64,000 nt of DNA from Micromonospora sp. ALFpr18c (GTDB taxonomy: Bacteria; Actinomycetota; Actinomycetes; Mycobacteriales; Micromonosporaceae). Shown in pieces: positions 27,556 to 35,404 of the stretch (position 1 is the stretch's first letter; each line of letters begins with the position of its first letter). The notes below the pieces were generated by a model that ran no database searches, was not told where the DNA came from, and saw nothing but the letters and a program-made list of their open reading frames with translations. Made by a program: the position numbers and the translations under genes. Location of the stretch: contig NZ_WBKR01000006.1 of assembly GCF_008868155.1 (NCBI RefSeq), positions 1 to 64,000 on the forward strand, written 5' to 3'.

Positions 27556-28716
27556 ATGACTGCCCTGGATCTGCTCGACCTGGATCCGTCGCTCAGCGAG
27601 GAAGAGCGGCAGATCCGCGACGTCGTCCGCCAACTCGTCGACGACCGAGTGCGCCCACACGTCGCCGACTGGTACGAGCAGGGCCAGGTGCCGGCCCGCG
27701 AACTGGCCCGCGAGTTCGGCAAACTCGGCCTGCTCGGCATGCACCTCACCGGCTACGGCTGCGCCGGCGCCTCCGCCGTCGCGTACGGGCTCGCCTGCCA
27801 GGAACTGGAGGCCGGCGACTCCGGCGTCCGCTCGCTGGTCTCCGTGCAGGGCTCGCTGGCCATGTACGCCATCTGGCGCTACGGCAGCGAGGAGCAGAAG
27901 CAGCGCTGGCTGCCGTCGATGGCGACCGGCGAGGCGATCGGCTGTTTCGGCCTGACCGAGCCGGACCACGGCTCCGACCCCGCCTCGATGGCCACCCGCG
28001 CACGCCGCGACGGCGACGACTGGCTGCTCAACGGCGGCAAGATGTGGATCACCAACGCGCCGATCGCCGATGTCGCGGTGATCTGGGCGCGCACCGACGA
28101 GGGCGTGCGGGGTTTCGTCGTACCCATCCAGACGCCCGGCGTCACGGCCCGCGAGATCCGCCGCAAGATGTCGCTGCGCGCGTCCGTGACCGGCGAGATC
28201 GTGCTCGACGACGTCCGGCTCCCGGCGGACGCCCAACTGCCCGAGGCCGTCGGGCTCAAGGCCCCGCTGAGCTGCCTGACCGAGGCCCGGTACGGCATCG
28301 TCTGGGGCTCCGTCGGCGCCGCCCGCGACTGCCTGGAAACCACCCTGGCGTACGCCACGACCCGCACCCAGTTCGGTCGCCCGCTCGCCGGGTTCCAACT
28401 CACCCAGGCCAAGCTCGCCGACATGGCCGTCGAGCTGGTCAAGGGGCAACTGCTCGCGCTGCACCTGGGCCGGCTCGCCGACGCCGGCCGACTCCGGCCC
28501 GAGCAGGTCAGCGTGGGCAAGCTGAACAACGTGCGGGAGGCCCTGGCCATCGCCCGGCAGTGCCGCACCATCCTCGGCGCCAACGGCGTCTCCGGTGAGT
28601 ACCCGGTGATGCGGCACGCGAACAACCTGGAGAGCGTGCTGACCTACGAGGGCACCTCGGAAATCCACCAGCTGGTCGTCGGGCAGCGACTCACCGGGCT
28701 CTCCGCCTTCGCCTGA
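27556..28716 (+). CDS. Acyl-CoA dehydrogenase, glutaryl-CoA dehydrogenase-like
   Basis: This 386-residue flavoprotein has the full acyl-CoA dehydrogenase fold: an alpha-helical N-domain, FAD-binding CFGLTEPDHGSDPASM and WITNAPIADVAVIWA, and the catalytic base Glu365 in YEGTSEIHQLVVG. The sequence SGVRSLVSVQGSLAMYAI and the glutamate position are as in glutaryl-CoA dehydrogenases (GcdH), which oxidise and decarboxylate glutaryl-CoA to crotonyl-CoA in lysine or tryptophan breakdown. Another short-chain acyl-CoA substrate is possible. No CoA transferase or ETF gene is close. Confidence 0.9.
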   Translation: MTALDLLDLDPSLSEEERQIRDVVRQLVDDRVRPHVADWYEQGQVPARELAREFGKLGLLGMHLTGYGCAGASAVAYGLACQELEAGDSGVRSLVSVQGSLAMYAIWRYGSEEQKQRWLPSMATGEAIGCFGLTEPDHGSDPASMATRARRDGDDWLLNGGKMWITNAPIADVAVIWARTDEGVRGFVVPIQTPGVTAREIRRKMSLRASVTGEIVLDDVRLPADAQLPEAVGLKAPLSCLTEARYGIVWGSVGAARDCLETTLAYATTRTQFGRPLAGFQLTQAKLADMAVELVKGQLLALHLGRLADAGRLRPEQVSVGKLNNVREALAIARQCRTILGANGVSGEYPVMRHANNLESVLTYEGTSEIHQLVVGQRLTGLSAFA

Positions 28717-28815
28717 CCTGCCGTTTTGTGCTTTCCGGCCGCTCGACGCGCGGCTGTCGTACGGGGGCCGTACCGTCATTGACAGACGACGTGTCTGACG
28801 AGGACGGTGAGCGTG

Positions 28816-29586
28816 ATGGCCCGCGACGCTGGCATCAACGAGCCCACGAAGGAGTTCCCCGGTTACCCGACCGGCGACGATCTCAAGGAGCGGTCAACCG
28901 CGACACCCGACCCAACCACCGACACACCGGGCGGCTCCGGAGGCGGTGGGGCGGCCCGCGGCCTGCTGGTGCTGCTCGGCGCCGCCGCGCTGGCCGTGGT
29001 CGTGCTGCTCGGCATTCAGGCGACCGGCTTCCTACCGGACTTCCGCAACCCGTTCGCCAAGGAGCAGACCGACCGCAGTCAGCCACCGCTGCTGAAGTCG
29101 ATCCAGGACCTCAGCCGCTACGTGGCCGCCGAGGGCAACTTCCAGGTCGTGGTCGACACGCAGAACGACCGGCGCAACGTTCCGGACTTCCTGCTCAACG
29201 AGCGCACCCTGTTCGTCGGGGCCGGCAGCGTCGAGGCGTACGTCGACTTCACCAAGATCGGTGAGGGTGCCGTCGTCCAGTCCGCGGACGGCAAGTCGGT
29301 CGAGATCAAACTGCCCGCGCCACAGCTCGGCGAGACCAACCTCGACCTGGAGAAGAGCTACGTCTTCGCCGAGCAGCGCGGCCTGCTCAACCGGCTCGGT
29401 GACCTGGTCGGCAACGACCCCAACCGGCAGCAGCAGGTCTACCAGCTCGCCGAGGAACGGATCACCGCCGCCGCGCGGGACAGCGGGCTCTCCGCCCGCG
29501 CCGAGGAGAACACCCGCAAGATGCTGGAGGGGCTGCTGCGCTCCCTCGGCTACCAGCAGATCACGGTCACCTACACGGCCCCCTGA
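28816..29586 (+). CDS. DUF4230 membrane-anchored protein
   Basis: This 256-residue protein has an acidic/glycine-rich cytosolic N-terminus, one membrane helix (about residues 47-68) and an extracellular DUF4230 domain (LLKSIQDLSRYVAAEGNFQV ... KSYVFAEQRGLLNRLGD). The C-terminal helix-rich part resembles SPFH-like folds. The function is unknown. GTG 28807 and GTG 28813 are alternative starts, and GAGGACG lies suitably for any of the three. A terminator follows. Confidence 0.8.
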   Translation: MARDAGINEPTKEFPGYPTGDDLKERSTATPDPTTDTPGGSGGGGAARGLLVLLGAAALAVVVLLGIQATGFLPDFRNPFAKEQTDRSQPPLLKSIQDLSRYVAAEGNFQVVVDTQNDRRNVPDFLLNERTLFVGAGSVEAYVDFTKIGEGAVVQSADGKSVEIKLPAPQLGETNLDLEKSYVFAEQRGLLNRLGDLVGNDPNRQQQVYQLAEERITAAARDSGLSARAEENTRKMLEGLLRSLGYQQITVTYTAP

Positions 29587-29599
29587 CCGAGTACGCGGA

Positions 29600-29636
29600 A
29601 ACGCCCGCCCCGACGTCCACCGTCGGAGCGGGCGTT
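29600..29636. terminator. Hairpin terminator between convergent genes
   Basis: AACGCCCGC (29600-29608) pairs with GCGGGCGTT (29628-29636), and the inner stem CCGACG with CGTCGG closes a 5-nt loop; single unpaired bases separate the two stems. It can serve both the DUF4230 gene and the convergent pspC-like gene. Confidence 0.75.
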
Positions 29637-29652
29637 GCGCTTGCGTGGTGGG

Positions 29653-29862
29653 TCAGTGTCCGGTGGAGGCGAGGTAGCGGTCCTCGTTCGGCATCAGGAT
29701 CCAGAGGATCAGGTAGACGATCACCTGGGTGCCGGGCAGCAGCAGCGACAGCAGGAACAGCAGCCGGACCATCCCGGCGGACATGCCGAACCGCTGACCG
29801 AGGCCGGCGCAGACACCGGCGAGCATGCGCCCCTGGCGGGGCCGGACCAGTTTGCGACTCAT
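29653..29862 (-). CDS. PspC domain protein
   Basis: This 69-residue protein is a minimal PspC domain: KLVRPRQGRMLAGVCAGLGQ with the invariant GVCAGLG, followed by two hydrophobic helices and a short tail (WILMPNEDRYLASTGH). PspC proteins act in envelope-stress responses in other bacteria. Here the lone domain has no pspA or sensor kinase next to it. The ATG is at 29860-29862. Confidence 0.88.
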   Translation of the reverse strand: MSRKLVRPRQGRMLAGVCAGLGQRFGMSAGMVRLLFLLSLLLPGTQVIVYLILWILMPNEDRYLASTGH

Positions 29863-30333
29863 CGTCGTACTCCCACTCTGCGGCGGTGCGCCGCGTCTGC
29901 AATCCACGGTAGAAAGGGGCAGCCACTCCGCCCTCGGTCCCGAGGAGGATCGGCGGTCCGTGGACCCGTAGGTGCTTTACCCGGGCTGCCCCTCGCTGAC
30001 GCCTCCCGGGACGCCCGCCCGGCGCGCGCCGCCGCCCGCCGCCGTGGAGATCGTGCTCGATCCTGGATGTAGTGGCCTCGGAGGTGGGTGGAGGCAACTG
30101 GAACGTGGATCGAGTGTGATCTTGTGATGGCGGGGTGGTGGCGGGCGCGTGGGGCGGTGAGCTGCCGGGTGGGCGGGGTGAGCTGGGCGGGTAGGCTCGC
30201 TGGTCGGGCACCCTCACCCCGGGTGGCCGAGCGGCCGCCCGACCGGGCGGCCATCAGCGGGGCCGCCTGATCGGTGGCCACGACCGGGCCGGATCCCAAC
30301 GGCGGGACGACGGCAAGGAAGCGCAGCGCAGCC
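29863..30333. other. 471-bp intergenic region without a convincing gene
   Basis: It lies between the divergent pspC-like gene and sdaA. It holds one imperfect nested inverted repeat (30049-30121) and a short 9-bp hairpin (30233-30252) close to the sdaA start. Open frames are short and arginine-rich. No tRNA, riboswitch or coding sequence was recognised. Confidence 0.6.
30049..30121. repeat. Imperfect nested inverted repeat
   Basis: GATCGTGCTCGATCC (30049-30063) pairs with GGATCGAGTGTGATC (30107-30121) at 13 of 15 positions. The inner AGTGGCCTC (30071-30079) pairs with GAGGCAACT (30091-30099) at 8 of 9. Mismatches with preserved symmetry suggest an older dispersed palindrome. Confidence 0.55.
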
Positions 30334-31704
30334 ATGATCAGTGTTTTCGACCTCTTCAGCGTCGGCATCGGGCCGTCCAGCTCGCACACGGTGGGGCCGA
30401 TGCGGGCCGCCCGTACGTTCGTGGCGGGGCTCAAGGCCGACGGGCTGCTCACCGGCACCGCGCGGGTGCAGGCTGAGCTGTTCGGCTCGCTGGGTGCCAC
30501 CGGGCACGGCCACGGCAGCGGGCCGGCCGTGTTGCTGGGGTTGGCGGGCGAGGCGCCGGAGACGGTCGACACCGACACGGTCGGCCCTCGGGTCGAGCGT
30601 ATTCGCGCCGAGCGGCGGATCAGTCTGCTGGACGCGCACGAGATCGACTTCGACCCGGACCGGGATCTGACGCTGCACCGCCGGCGGTCGCTGCCGTACC
30701 ACCCGAACGGGATGACCTTCGTGGCGTACGACGACGGTGGCGCCGAGCTGCGCAGCCGCACCTACTACTCGGTGGGCGGCGGCTTCGTGGTGGACGAGGA
30801 GGCGGCGGGCGCGGACCGGATCAAGCCGGACAGCACCCGGGTGCGGTACCCGTTCCTGACCGGTGCGCAGCTGTTGGAGCAGACCTCCGCCACCGGGCTG
30901 TCGATCAGCGAGGTGATGCTGGCCAACGAGCGTTCCTGGCGCAGCGAGGCGGAGATCCGGGCGGGCCTGCTGGAGATCTGGCGGGTGATGCGGGAGTGCG
31001 TGCAGCGTGGCTGCGAGCGGGACGGCGTACTCCCTGGTGGGTTGAAGGTCCGGCGGCGCGCGGCGGAGCTGCGGCGCGGCCTGGAGGCGGACGCCGGGAC
31101 GGCCGATCCGCTGCACGCCATGGACTGGGTGACGCTGTTCGCGCTCGCGGTGAACGAGGAGAACGCCGCGGGCGGCCGGGTGGTCACCGCGCCGACCAAC
31201 GGCGCGGCGGGGATCATTCCGGCGGTGCTGCACTACTACAGCCGCTTCATCGACAAGGCCGATGACGACGGCGTGGTGCGGTTCCTGCTGGCGGCCGGGG
31301 CGATCGGTGTGCTGTTCAAGGAGAACGCGTCGATCTCCGGCGCGGAGGTCGGCTGTCAGGGTGAGGTCGGCTCGGCGTGCTCGATGGCGGCGGCGGGGCT
31401 GGCCGAGGCGCTCGGCGGCACCCCGGAGCAGGTGGAGAACGCGGCCGAGATCGGGATGGAGCACAACCTCGGCCTGACCTGTGACCCGGTGGGTGGCCTG
31501 GTGCAGATCCCCTGCATCGAGCGGAACGCGGTGGCTAGCATCAAGGCGATCACGGCCGCCCGGCTGGCGTTGCGCGGTGACGGTGTGCACGCGGTGTCGT
31601 TGGACAAGGTCATCAAGACCATGCGGGAGACGGGCGCCGACATGAAGGTCAAGTACAAGGAGACGGCGCGGGGCGGTCTGGCCGTCAACGTGATCGAGTG
31701 CTGA
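30334..31704 (+). CDS. sdaA: L-serine ammonia-lyase (serine dehydratase), iron-sulfur type
   Basis: This 456-residue single-chain L-serine deaminase forms pyruvate and ammonia. The N-terminal beta domain begins [20 protein letters not shown] with the serine-binding SSSHT. The C-terminal alpha domain has the cluster cysteines in [16 protein letters not shown] and in [19 protein letters not shown], which ligate a [4Fe-4S] centre. It lies 2 kb or more from other serine genes except serC, which is 8 kb away. The ATG at 30334 follows AAGGAA at about 13 nt. Confidence 0.95.
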   Translation: MISVFDLFSVGIGPSSSHTVGPMRAARTFVAGLKADGLLTGTARVQAELFGSLGATGHGHGSGPAVLLGLAGEAPETVDTDTVGPRVERIRAERRISLLDAHEIDFDPDRDLTLHRRRSLPYHPNGMTFVAYDDGGAELRSRTYYSVGGGFVVDEEAAGADRIKPDSTRVRYPFLTGAQLLEQTSATGLSISEVMLANERSWRSEAEIRAGLLEIWRVMRECVQRGCERDGVLPGGLKVRRRAAELRRGLEADAGTADPLHAMDWVTLFALAVNEENAAGGRVVTAPTNGAAGIIPAVLHYYSRFIDKADDDGVVRFLLAAGAIGVLFKENASISGAEVGCQGEVGSACSMAAAGLAEALGGTPEQVENAAEIGMEHNLGLTCDPVGGLVQIPCIERNAVASIKAITAARLALRGDGVHAVSLDKVIKTMRETGADMKVKYKETARGGLAVNVIEC

Positions 31705-31776
31705 GTCCGGCCGATTCGGGGCATTCGTTCACCGACTGCTAACCTGTCGTCCGTTTCGGGAGGCGGGAGGCTCGCG

Positions 31777-32604
31777 GTGACCTCTGGCGTCGCGGCGTTG
31801 TGGTCGCACCGCAACTCGCTGCGCATCCTGGTCAGGCGGGACCTGGCGGTGAAGTACCAGCAGTCGGTGCTGGGCTACTTCTGGTCGCTGATCGAGCCGC
31901 TCGGCATGGGCGCCATCTACTGGTTCGTCTTCGGCGTGCTCTACTCCACCGACACCGGGCGGCACCTCGGCGAGGCGGCCGGGTCGTACCCGCTGTTCCT
32001 GATCACCGGCATCTTCGCCTGGATGTGGACCAGTTCGGCGCTGAGTGAGGCGACCAACGCGCTGACCGGCCAGTCCCGGCTGATCACCACGATGAACGTG
32101 CCGCGTCAGGTCTTCCCGATCGGCCGGGTCACCGGCCGGTTCGCCGAGTACGCGGCCGGCCTGCCGATCCTGATCGCCATCGCGGTGATCTACGCGGCGC
32201 ACGGTCGGATCCATCCCGGCTGGTCGCTGCTCGCCCTGCCGCTGGCGGTGGCCGTCCAGGCGGCGCTGCTGGTCGGGCTGGCGCTGCTGCTGTCCGCGTG
32301 GAACGTGTTGATGCGTGACGTGGAGCGGTTCATGCGGCTGATCATCCGGGTGCTCTTCTACGCCACGCCGATCATCTATCCGCTCAGCCTGGTCCGGGAG
32401 TCTGGCCTGCCCGGCTGGCTGAAGGTGGTCTACGAGCTGAACCCGCTGGTCGGGATCTTCCAGCTGCACCACGCGATCTGGTACCCGGACGAGTTCCCGG
32501 ACGCCCGGCTGCTCGCCACGACGGTCGCCGGCAGCCTGCTGGTGCTCGCCGCCGGCTGGTGGTCGTTCCGCCGGTTGGAGCCAGCCGTGCTCAAGGAACT
32601 CTGA
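31777..32604 (+). CDS. ABC transporter permease, polysaccharide/teichoic acid export (Wzm/TagG type)
   Basis: This 275-residue ABC-2 permease has six membrane helices and the typical start region LVRRDLAVKYQQSVLGYFWS, followed by LIEPLGMGAIYW. The C-terminal NPLVGIFQLHHAIWYP is also typical of Wzm/TagG. It exports a completed lipid-linked polymer across the membrane with the ATPase encoded next. The GTG at 31777 has GGGAGGCGGGAGG upstream. Its stop overlaps the ATPase start (TGATG), so subunits are made together. Confidence 0.92.
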   Translation: MTSGVAALWSHRNSLRILVRRDLAVKYQQSVLGYFWSLIEPLGMGAIYWFVFGVLYSTDTGRHLGEAAGSYPLFLITGIFAWMWTSSALSEATNALTGQSRLITTMNVPRQVFPIGRVTGRFAEYAAGLPILIAIAVIYAAHGRIHPGWSLLALPLAVAVQAALLVGLALLLSAWNVLMRDVERFMRLIIRVLFYATPIIYPLSLVRESGLPGWLKVVYELNPLVGIFQLHHAIWYPDEFPDARLLATTVAGSLLVLAAGWWSFRRLEPAVLKEL

Positions 32605-33350
32605 TGGCCACGCCGATCATCGAGGCCGACGGGCTGGGCATCCGGTTCGTCCGCAACCGTCGCCGTCAGCTGCGGCTGCGGGAGCTGTTCATCCACCGGG
32701 GCGGTCGTGGTGCCCTGCCCGGCCAGTTCTGGCCGCTGCGCGACGTGTCGTTCGCCGTCGAGCCGGGCGAGACCGTCGGGGTGATCGGCCGTAACGGCAC
32801 CGGCAAGAGCACCCTGCTGCGGCTGATCGCCGGGGTGCTCATCCCGGACGAGGGCGCCATCCGTGTGCACGGCGCGGTGGCGCCGCTGCTGGAGTTGTCC
32901 GCCGGCTTCTCCAACGACCTGACCGGGCGGGAGAACCTGCACCTGGTCGGTGGCCTGCACGGGCTGTCGACGAGCTACCTGAAACGGCACTTCGACGAGA
33001 TCGTCGAGTTCGCCGGTGAGCAGGTGGAACGGGCCATCGACACGTCGGTGCGGCACTACTCGTCGGGGATGAAGGTGCGGCTCGGCTTCGCGATCATCTC
33101 GCACCTGCCGCACCCGATCCTGCTGATGGACGAGGTGACCGCGGTCGGCGACGCGGAGTTCCGCAAGAAGTGTTACGCGACGATTGATCGTCTGCTCGGG
33201 GAGGGGCGCACGCTGGTGCTGGTGTCACACAACGAAAAGGACCTGACCCGGTTCTGCCGTCGGGGGTTGTACCTCGACGCGGGCCGGTTGACGCTCGACG
33301 GCACCATCGCCGAGGCGCTCGACGCGTACCACGCCGCGGTTCCGCGGTGA
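32604..33350 (+). CDS. ABC transporter ATPase, polysaccharide/teichoic acid export (Wzt/TagH type)
   Basis: This 248-residue ATPase has Walker A GRNGTGKST (residues 62-70), signature YSSGMKVRL and Walker B ILLMDEVTAVGD. The sequence LELSAGFSNDLTGRENLHL is diagnostic of the Wzt/TagH group. It ends soon after the ATPase core and has no C-terminal carbohydrate-binding domain, unlike substrate-reading Wzt proteins. The downstream gene starts inside its stop codon (GTGA). Confidence 0.93.
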   Translation: MATPIIEADGLGIRFVRNRRRQLRLRELFIHRGGRGALPGQFWPLRDVSFAVEPGETVGVIGRNGTGKSTLLRLIAGVLIPDEGAIRVHGAVAPLLELSAGFSNDLTGRENLHLVGGLHGLSTSYLKRHFDEIVEFAGEQVERAIDTSVRHYSSGMKVRLGFAIISHLPHPILLMDEVTAVGDAEFRKKCYATIDRLLGEGRTLVLVSHNEKDLTRFCRRGLYLDAGRLTLDGTIAEALDAYHAAVPR

Positions 33351-35389
33351 CGCTCGCGATCGTGCTCGCCGCCGGGACGCCCGCGGCGGGCCTCAGCACC
33401 GCGACCGGTGAGCTGTTGGCCGACCGGCTCGCCGACCAGCTACGCCGGGCCGGGGCGGCCGAGGTGCGCTTCGCCGCCACTTTGGACGAGCTGGCCGCGC
33501 TGGCCGACGCCGCCGACGGTCCGCTGCTGGTCACCGGCACCGACCTGGTGGCGCACACCGCCGTCCTGCGGCACCTCGCCACCAGCCCGGTGGGGCCGAC
33601 CGTGGCGCTGGTGCTGACCGACCCGCCGGTGCCCGGCCGGACGGCCGTGCGTGAGGAGCGCGGCCAGGTGGTCGACGCCGGCCCGCTGACCGACCTCGAC
33701 GGCGACGCCACCGGCGTGTTCGGAGGCGCGCTGCGGGTCGGCGTGGACGACCTGCCGAACCTCGCCGCCGCCGCCCGGGCCGCAGCCGTCGGCGCGCGGC
33801 CCGTCACCGCACCGCTCGGCCCGGCCGGCGACGTGTCGCCGCTGCCGGCGGGCGGGGGCGCCGGCCACGACGATCCCTCCTCCGCCGTGGACCGGCTCTT
33901 CGCGGGCCTCGCGGCGCTCGGCACCCTGATCTTCGCCCAGCGGGTACGCCTGCTCGTGGCGCACCGGGTGGAGGACGCCGCGGGACTGGTCGCCGCCGAG
34001 GCGGCGGTGACCTCGGTCGACGAGGACCGGGCCGAGCTGCGGCTGGCGGTGAAGGAGAAGGACGACTTCTTCACCACGTACTTCGTCAGCACCTGGTCGC
34101 CGCACGTGGTGCGGTGGGCGGCCCGACTTCGGCTCACCCCGACCGGGGTGACGGTGATCTCGGTGCTGTTCGCGCTGGCCGCCGCGGTGCTGTTCGGGGT
34201 CGGTGGGCGGCTGGCGCTGGTCGGTGGCGCGGTGCTGCTCTACCTCGGCTTCGTGCTCGACTGCGTGGACGGCCAGCTGGCCCGCTACACCCGGCACTTC
34301 AGCGCCTGGGGTGGCTGGCTGGACACGATGGCCGACCGGGCGAAGGAGTACCTGGTCTACGCCGGCCTGGGCTTCGGGGTGAGCCACGCCGGCCTGGGCA
34401 ACGGCTGGGCCCTCGCCATCGCCGCGATGACGTTGCAGACCGTGCGGCACATGACCGACACCTGGTACGGGGTGCTGCACGACGAGGCGGCCCGCCGGCC
34501 ACGGGCGGCGGCGGGTGCCAGCGGCGGGATCGGTGACCGGCTGAACGCCGCGTCGACCCGGGTGCAGGCGGACACCGGCTCGCTGTCGTACTGGCTGAAG
34601 CGGACCGTGGTCTTCCCGATCGGTGAGCGGTGGGCGTTGATCGCGCTCACCGTGGCGCTGTTCAACCCGCTGGTCAGCCTGATCGCGGTGCTGGTCTGGG
34701 GTGCGCTGGCGTTCGCGTACACCGGGGCGCTGCGGACGTTGCGGGCCCGCTGGATGTGGGTGCCGGTGCTGGACACGGTCGACGCCACCCTGCACCGCGA
34801 CGACGGCCCGGTGGCCCGCCGGCTGCCGGTGGTCCGCCCGATGGGGCCGCTCACCCTGGCGGTGATCGCCGCGCTCGGCCCGGCGGTGCTGCTGGTCACG
34901 GCGCTGTGGGGCGACACGCCCGACGGGCTGCGGTGGGCGGTGCCGGTGGCGCTGCTGGTGCTCCTGGCCGGCGGCCTGGGTGCCGGGGCCGCGCACAACG
35001 GTCCGCTGGACTGGCTCGTGCCGGCCGCACTGCGGGCCGCCGAGTACCTGTTCGCGATCGCGGTCGGGGTGGTCGGTGGTGCGCCGGGTTGGCTGATCTT
35101 CGCGTACGTCTTCGTGCTCACCGTGCACCACTACGACCTGACGGCCCGGCTGGAGAAGCGGCAGACGGCACCGCCGCTGCACGCGGCCACCCTGGGTTGG
35201 GACGGGCGTTCGGTCGTGCTGACCCTCGTGGCGATTGCCGGCATCGTGCGTATCGGCATGGCTACACTCGGTGCGTACCTTCTCGTGGTTTTCGTGGCGA
35301 GCGTCGTCCTGGCCTGGTTCGTCCGGCCGGCCCGTGGCGCGCGGGCGTCGGCCGCGCCGGTGGGCGCGGGAGGTGCCGTGCCGCGCTGA
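33347..35389 (+). CDS. CDP-alcohol phosphatidyltransferase fused to N-terminal nucleotidyltransferase-like domain
   Basis: This 680-residue protein has three parts. Residues 1-210 resemble a nucleotidyltransferase fold (AIVLAAGTPAAG) but lack the usual GxGxR signature. Residues 245-470 carry the complete CDP-alcohol phosphotransferase motif: Asp305, Asp308-Gly309, Ala312-Arg313, Gly322, Asp326 and Asp330, with several membrane helices. The C-terminal 200 residues add more membrane segments and a soluble loop. The enzyme should transfer a phospho-alcohol from a CDP-alcohol to an acceptor in the membrane. The fusion recalls archaeal IPCT-DIPPS enzymes, but the N-terminal domain looks catalytically degenerate. 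It is coupled to the ABC ATPase and followed by the polymerase-like gene. Confidence 0.85.
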   Translation: MTLAIVLAAGTPAAGLSTATGELLADRLADQLRRAGAAEVRFAATLDELAALADAADGPLLVTGTDLVAHTAVLRHLATSPVGPTVALVLTDPPVPGRTAVREERGQVVDAGPLTDLDGDATGVFGGALRVGVDDLPNLAAAARAAAVGARPVTAPLGPAGDVSPLPAGGGAGHDDPSSAVDRLFAGLAALGTLIFAQRVRLLVAHRVEDAAGLVAAEAAVTSVDEDRAELRLAVKEKDDFFTTYFVSTWSPHVVRWAARLRLTPTGVTVISVLFALAAAVLFGVGGRLALVGGAVLLYLGFVLDCVDGQLARYTRHFSAWGGWLDTMADRAKEYLVYAGLGFGVSHAGLGNGWALAIAAMTLQTVRHMTDTWYGVLHDEAARRPRAAAGASGGIGDRLNAASTRVQADTGSLSYWLKRTVVFPIGERWALIALTVALFNPLVSLIAVLVWGALAFAYTGALRTLRARWMWVPVLDTVDATLHRDDGPVARRLPVVRPMGPLTLAVIAALGPAVLLVTALWGDTPDGLRWAVPVALLVLLAGGLGAGAAHNGPLDWLVPAALRAAEYLFAIAVGVVGGAPGWLIFAYVFVLTVHHYDLTARLEKRQTAPPLHAATLGWDGRSVVLTLVAIAGIVRIGMATLGAYLLVVFVASVVLAWFVRPARGARASAAPVGAGGAVPR

Positions 35390-35404
35390 CGGAGGGACGG
35401 CCGG

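Noticed and set aside
30215-30290. tRNA-like start (GGTGGCCGAGCGG) before sdaA
   Set aside because: No anticodon arm, T-arm or acceptor pairing follows; it is better explained by a short GC hairpin at 30233-30252.
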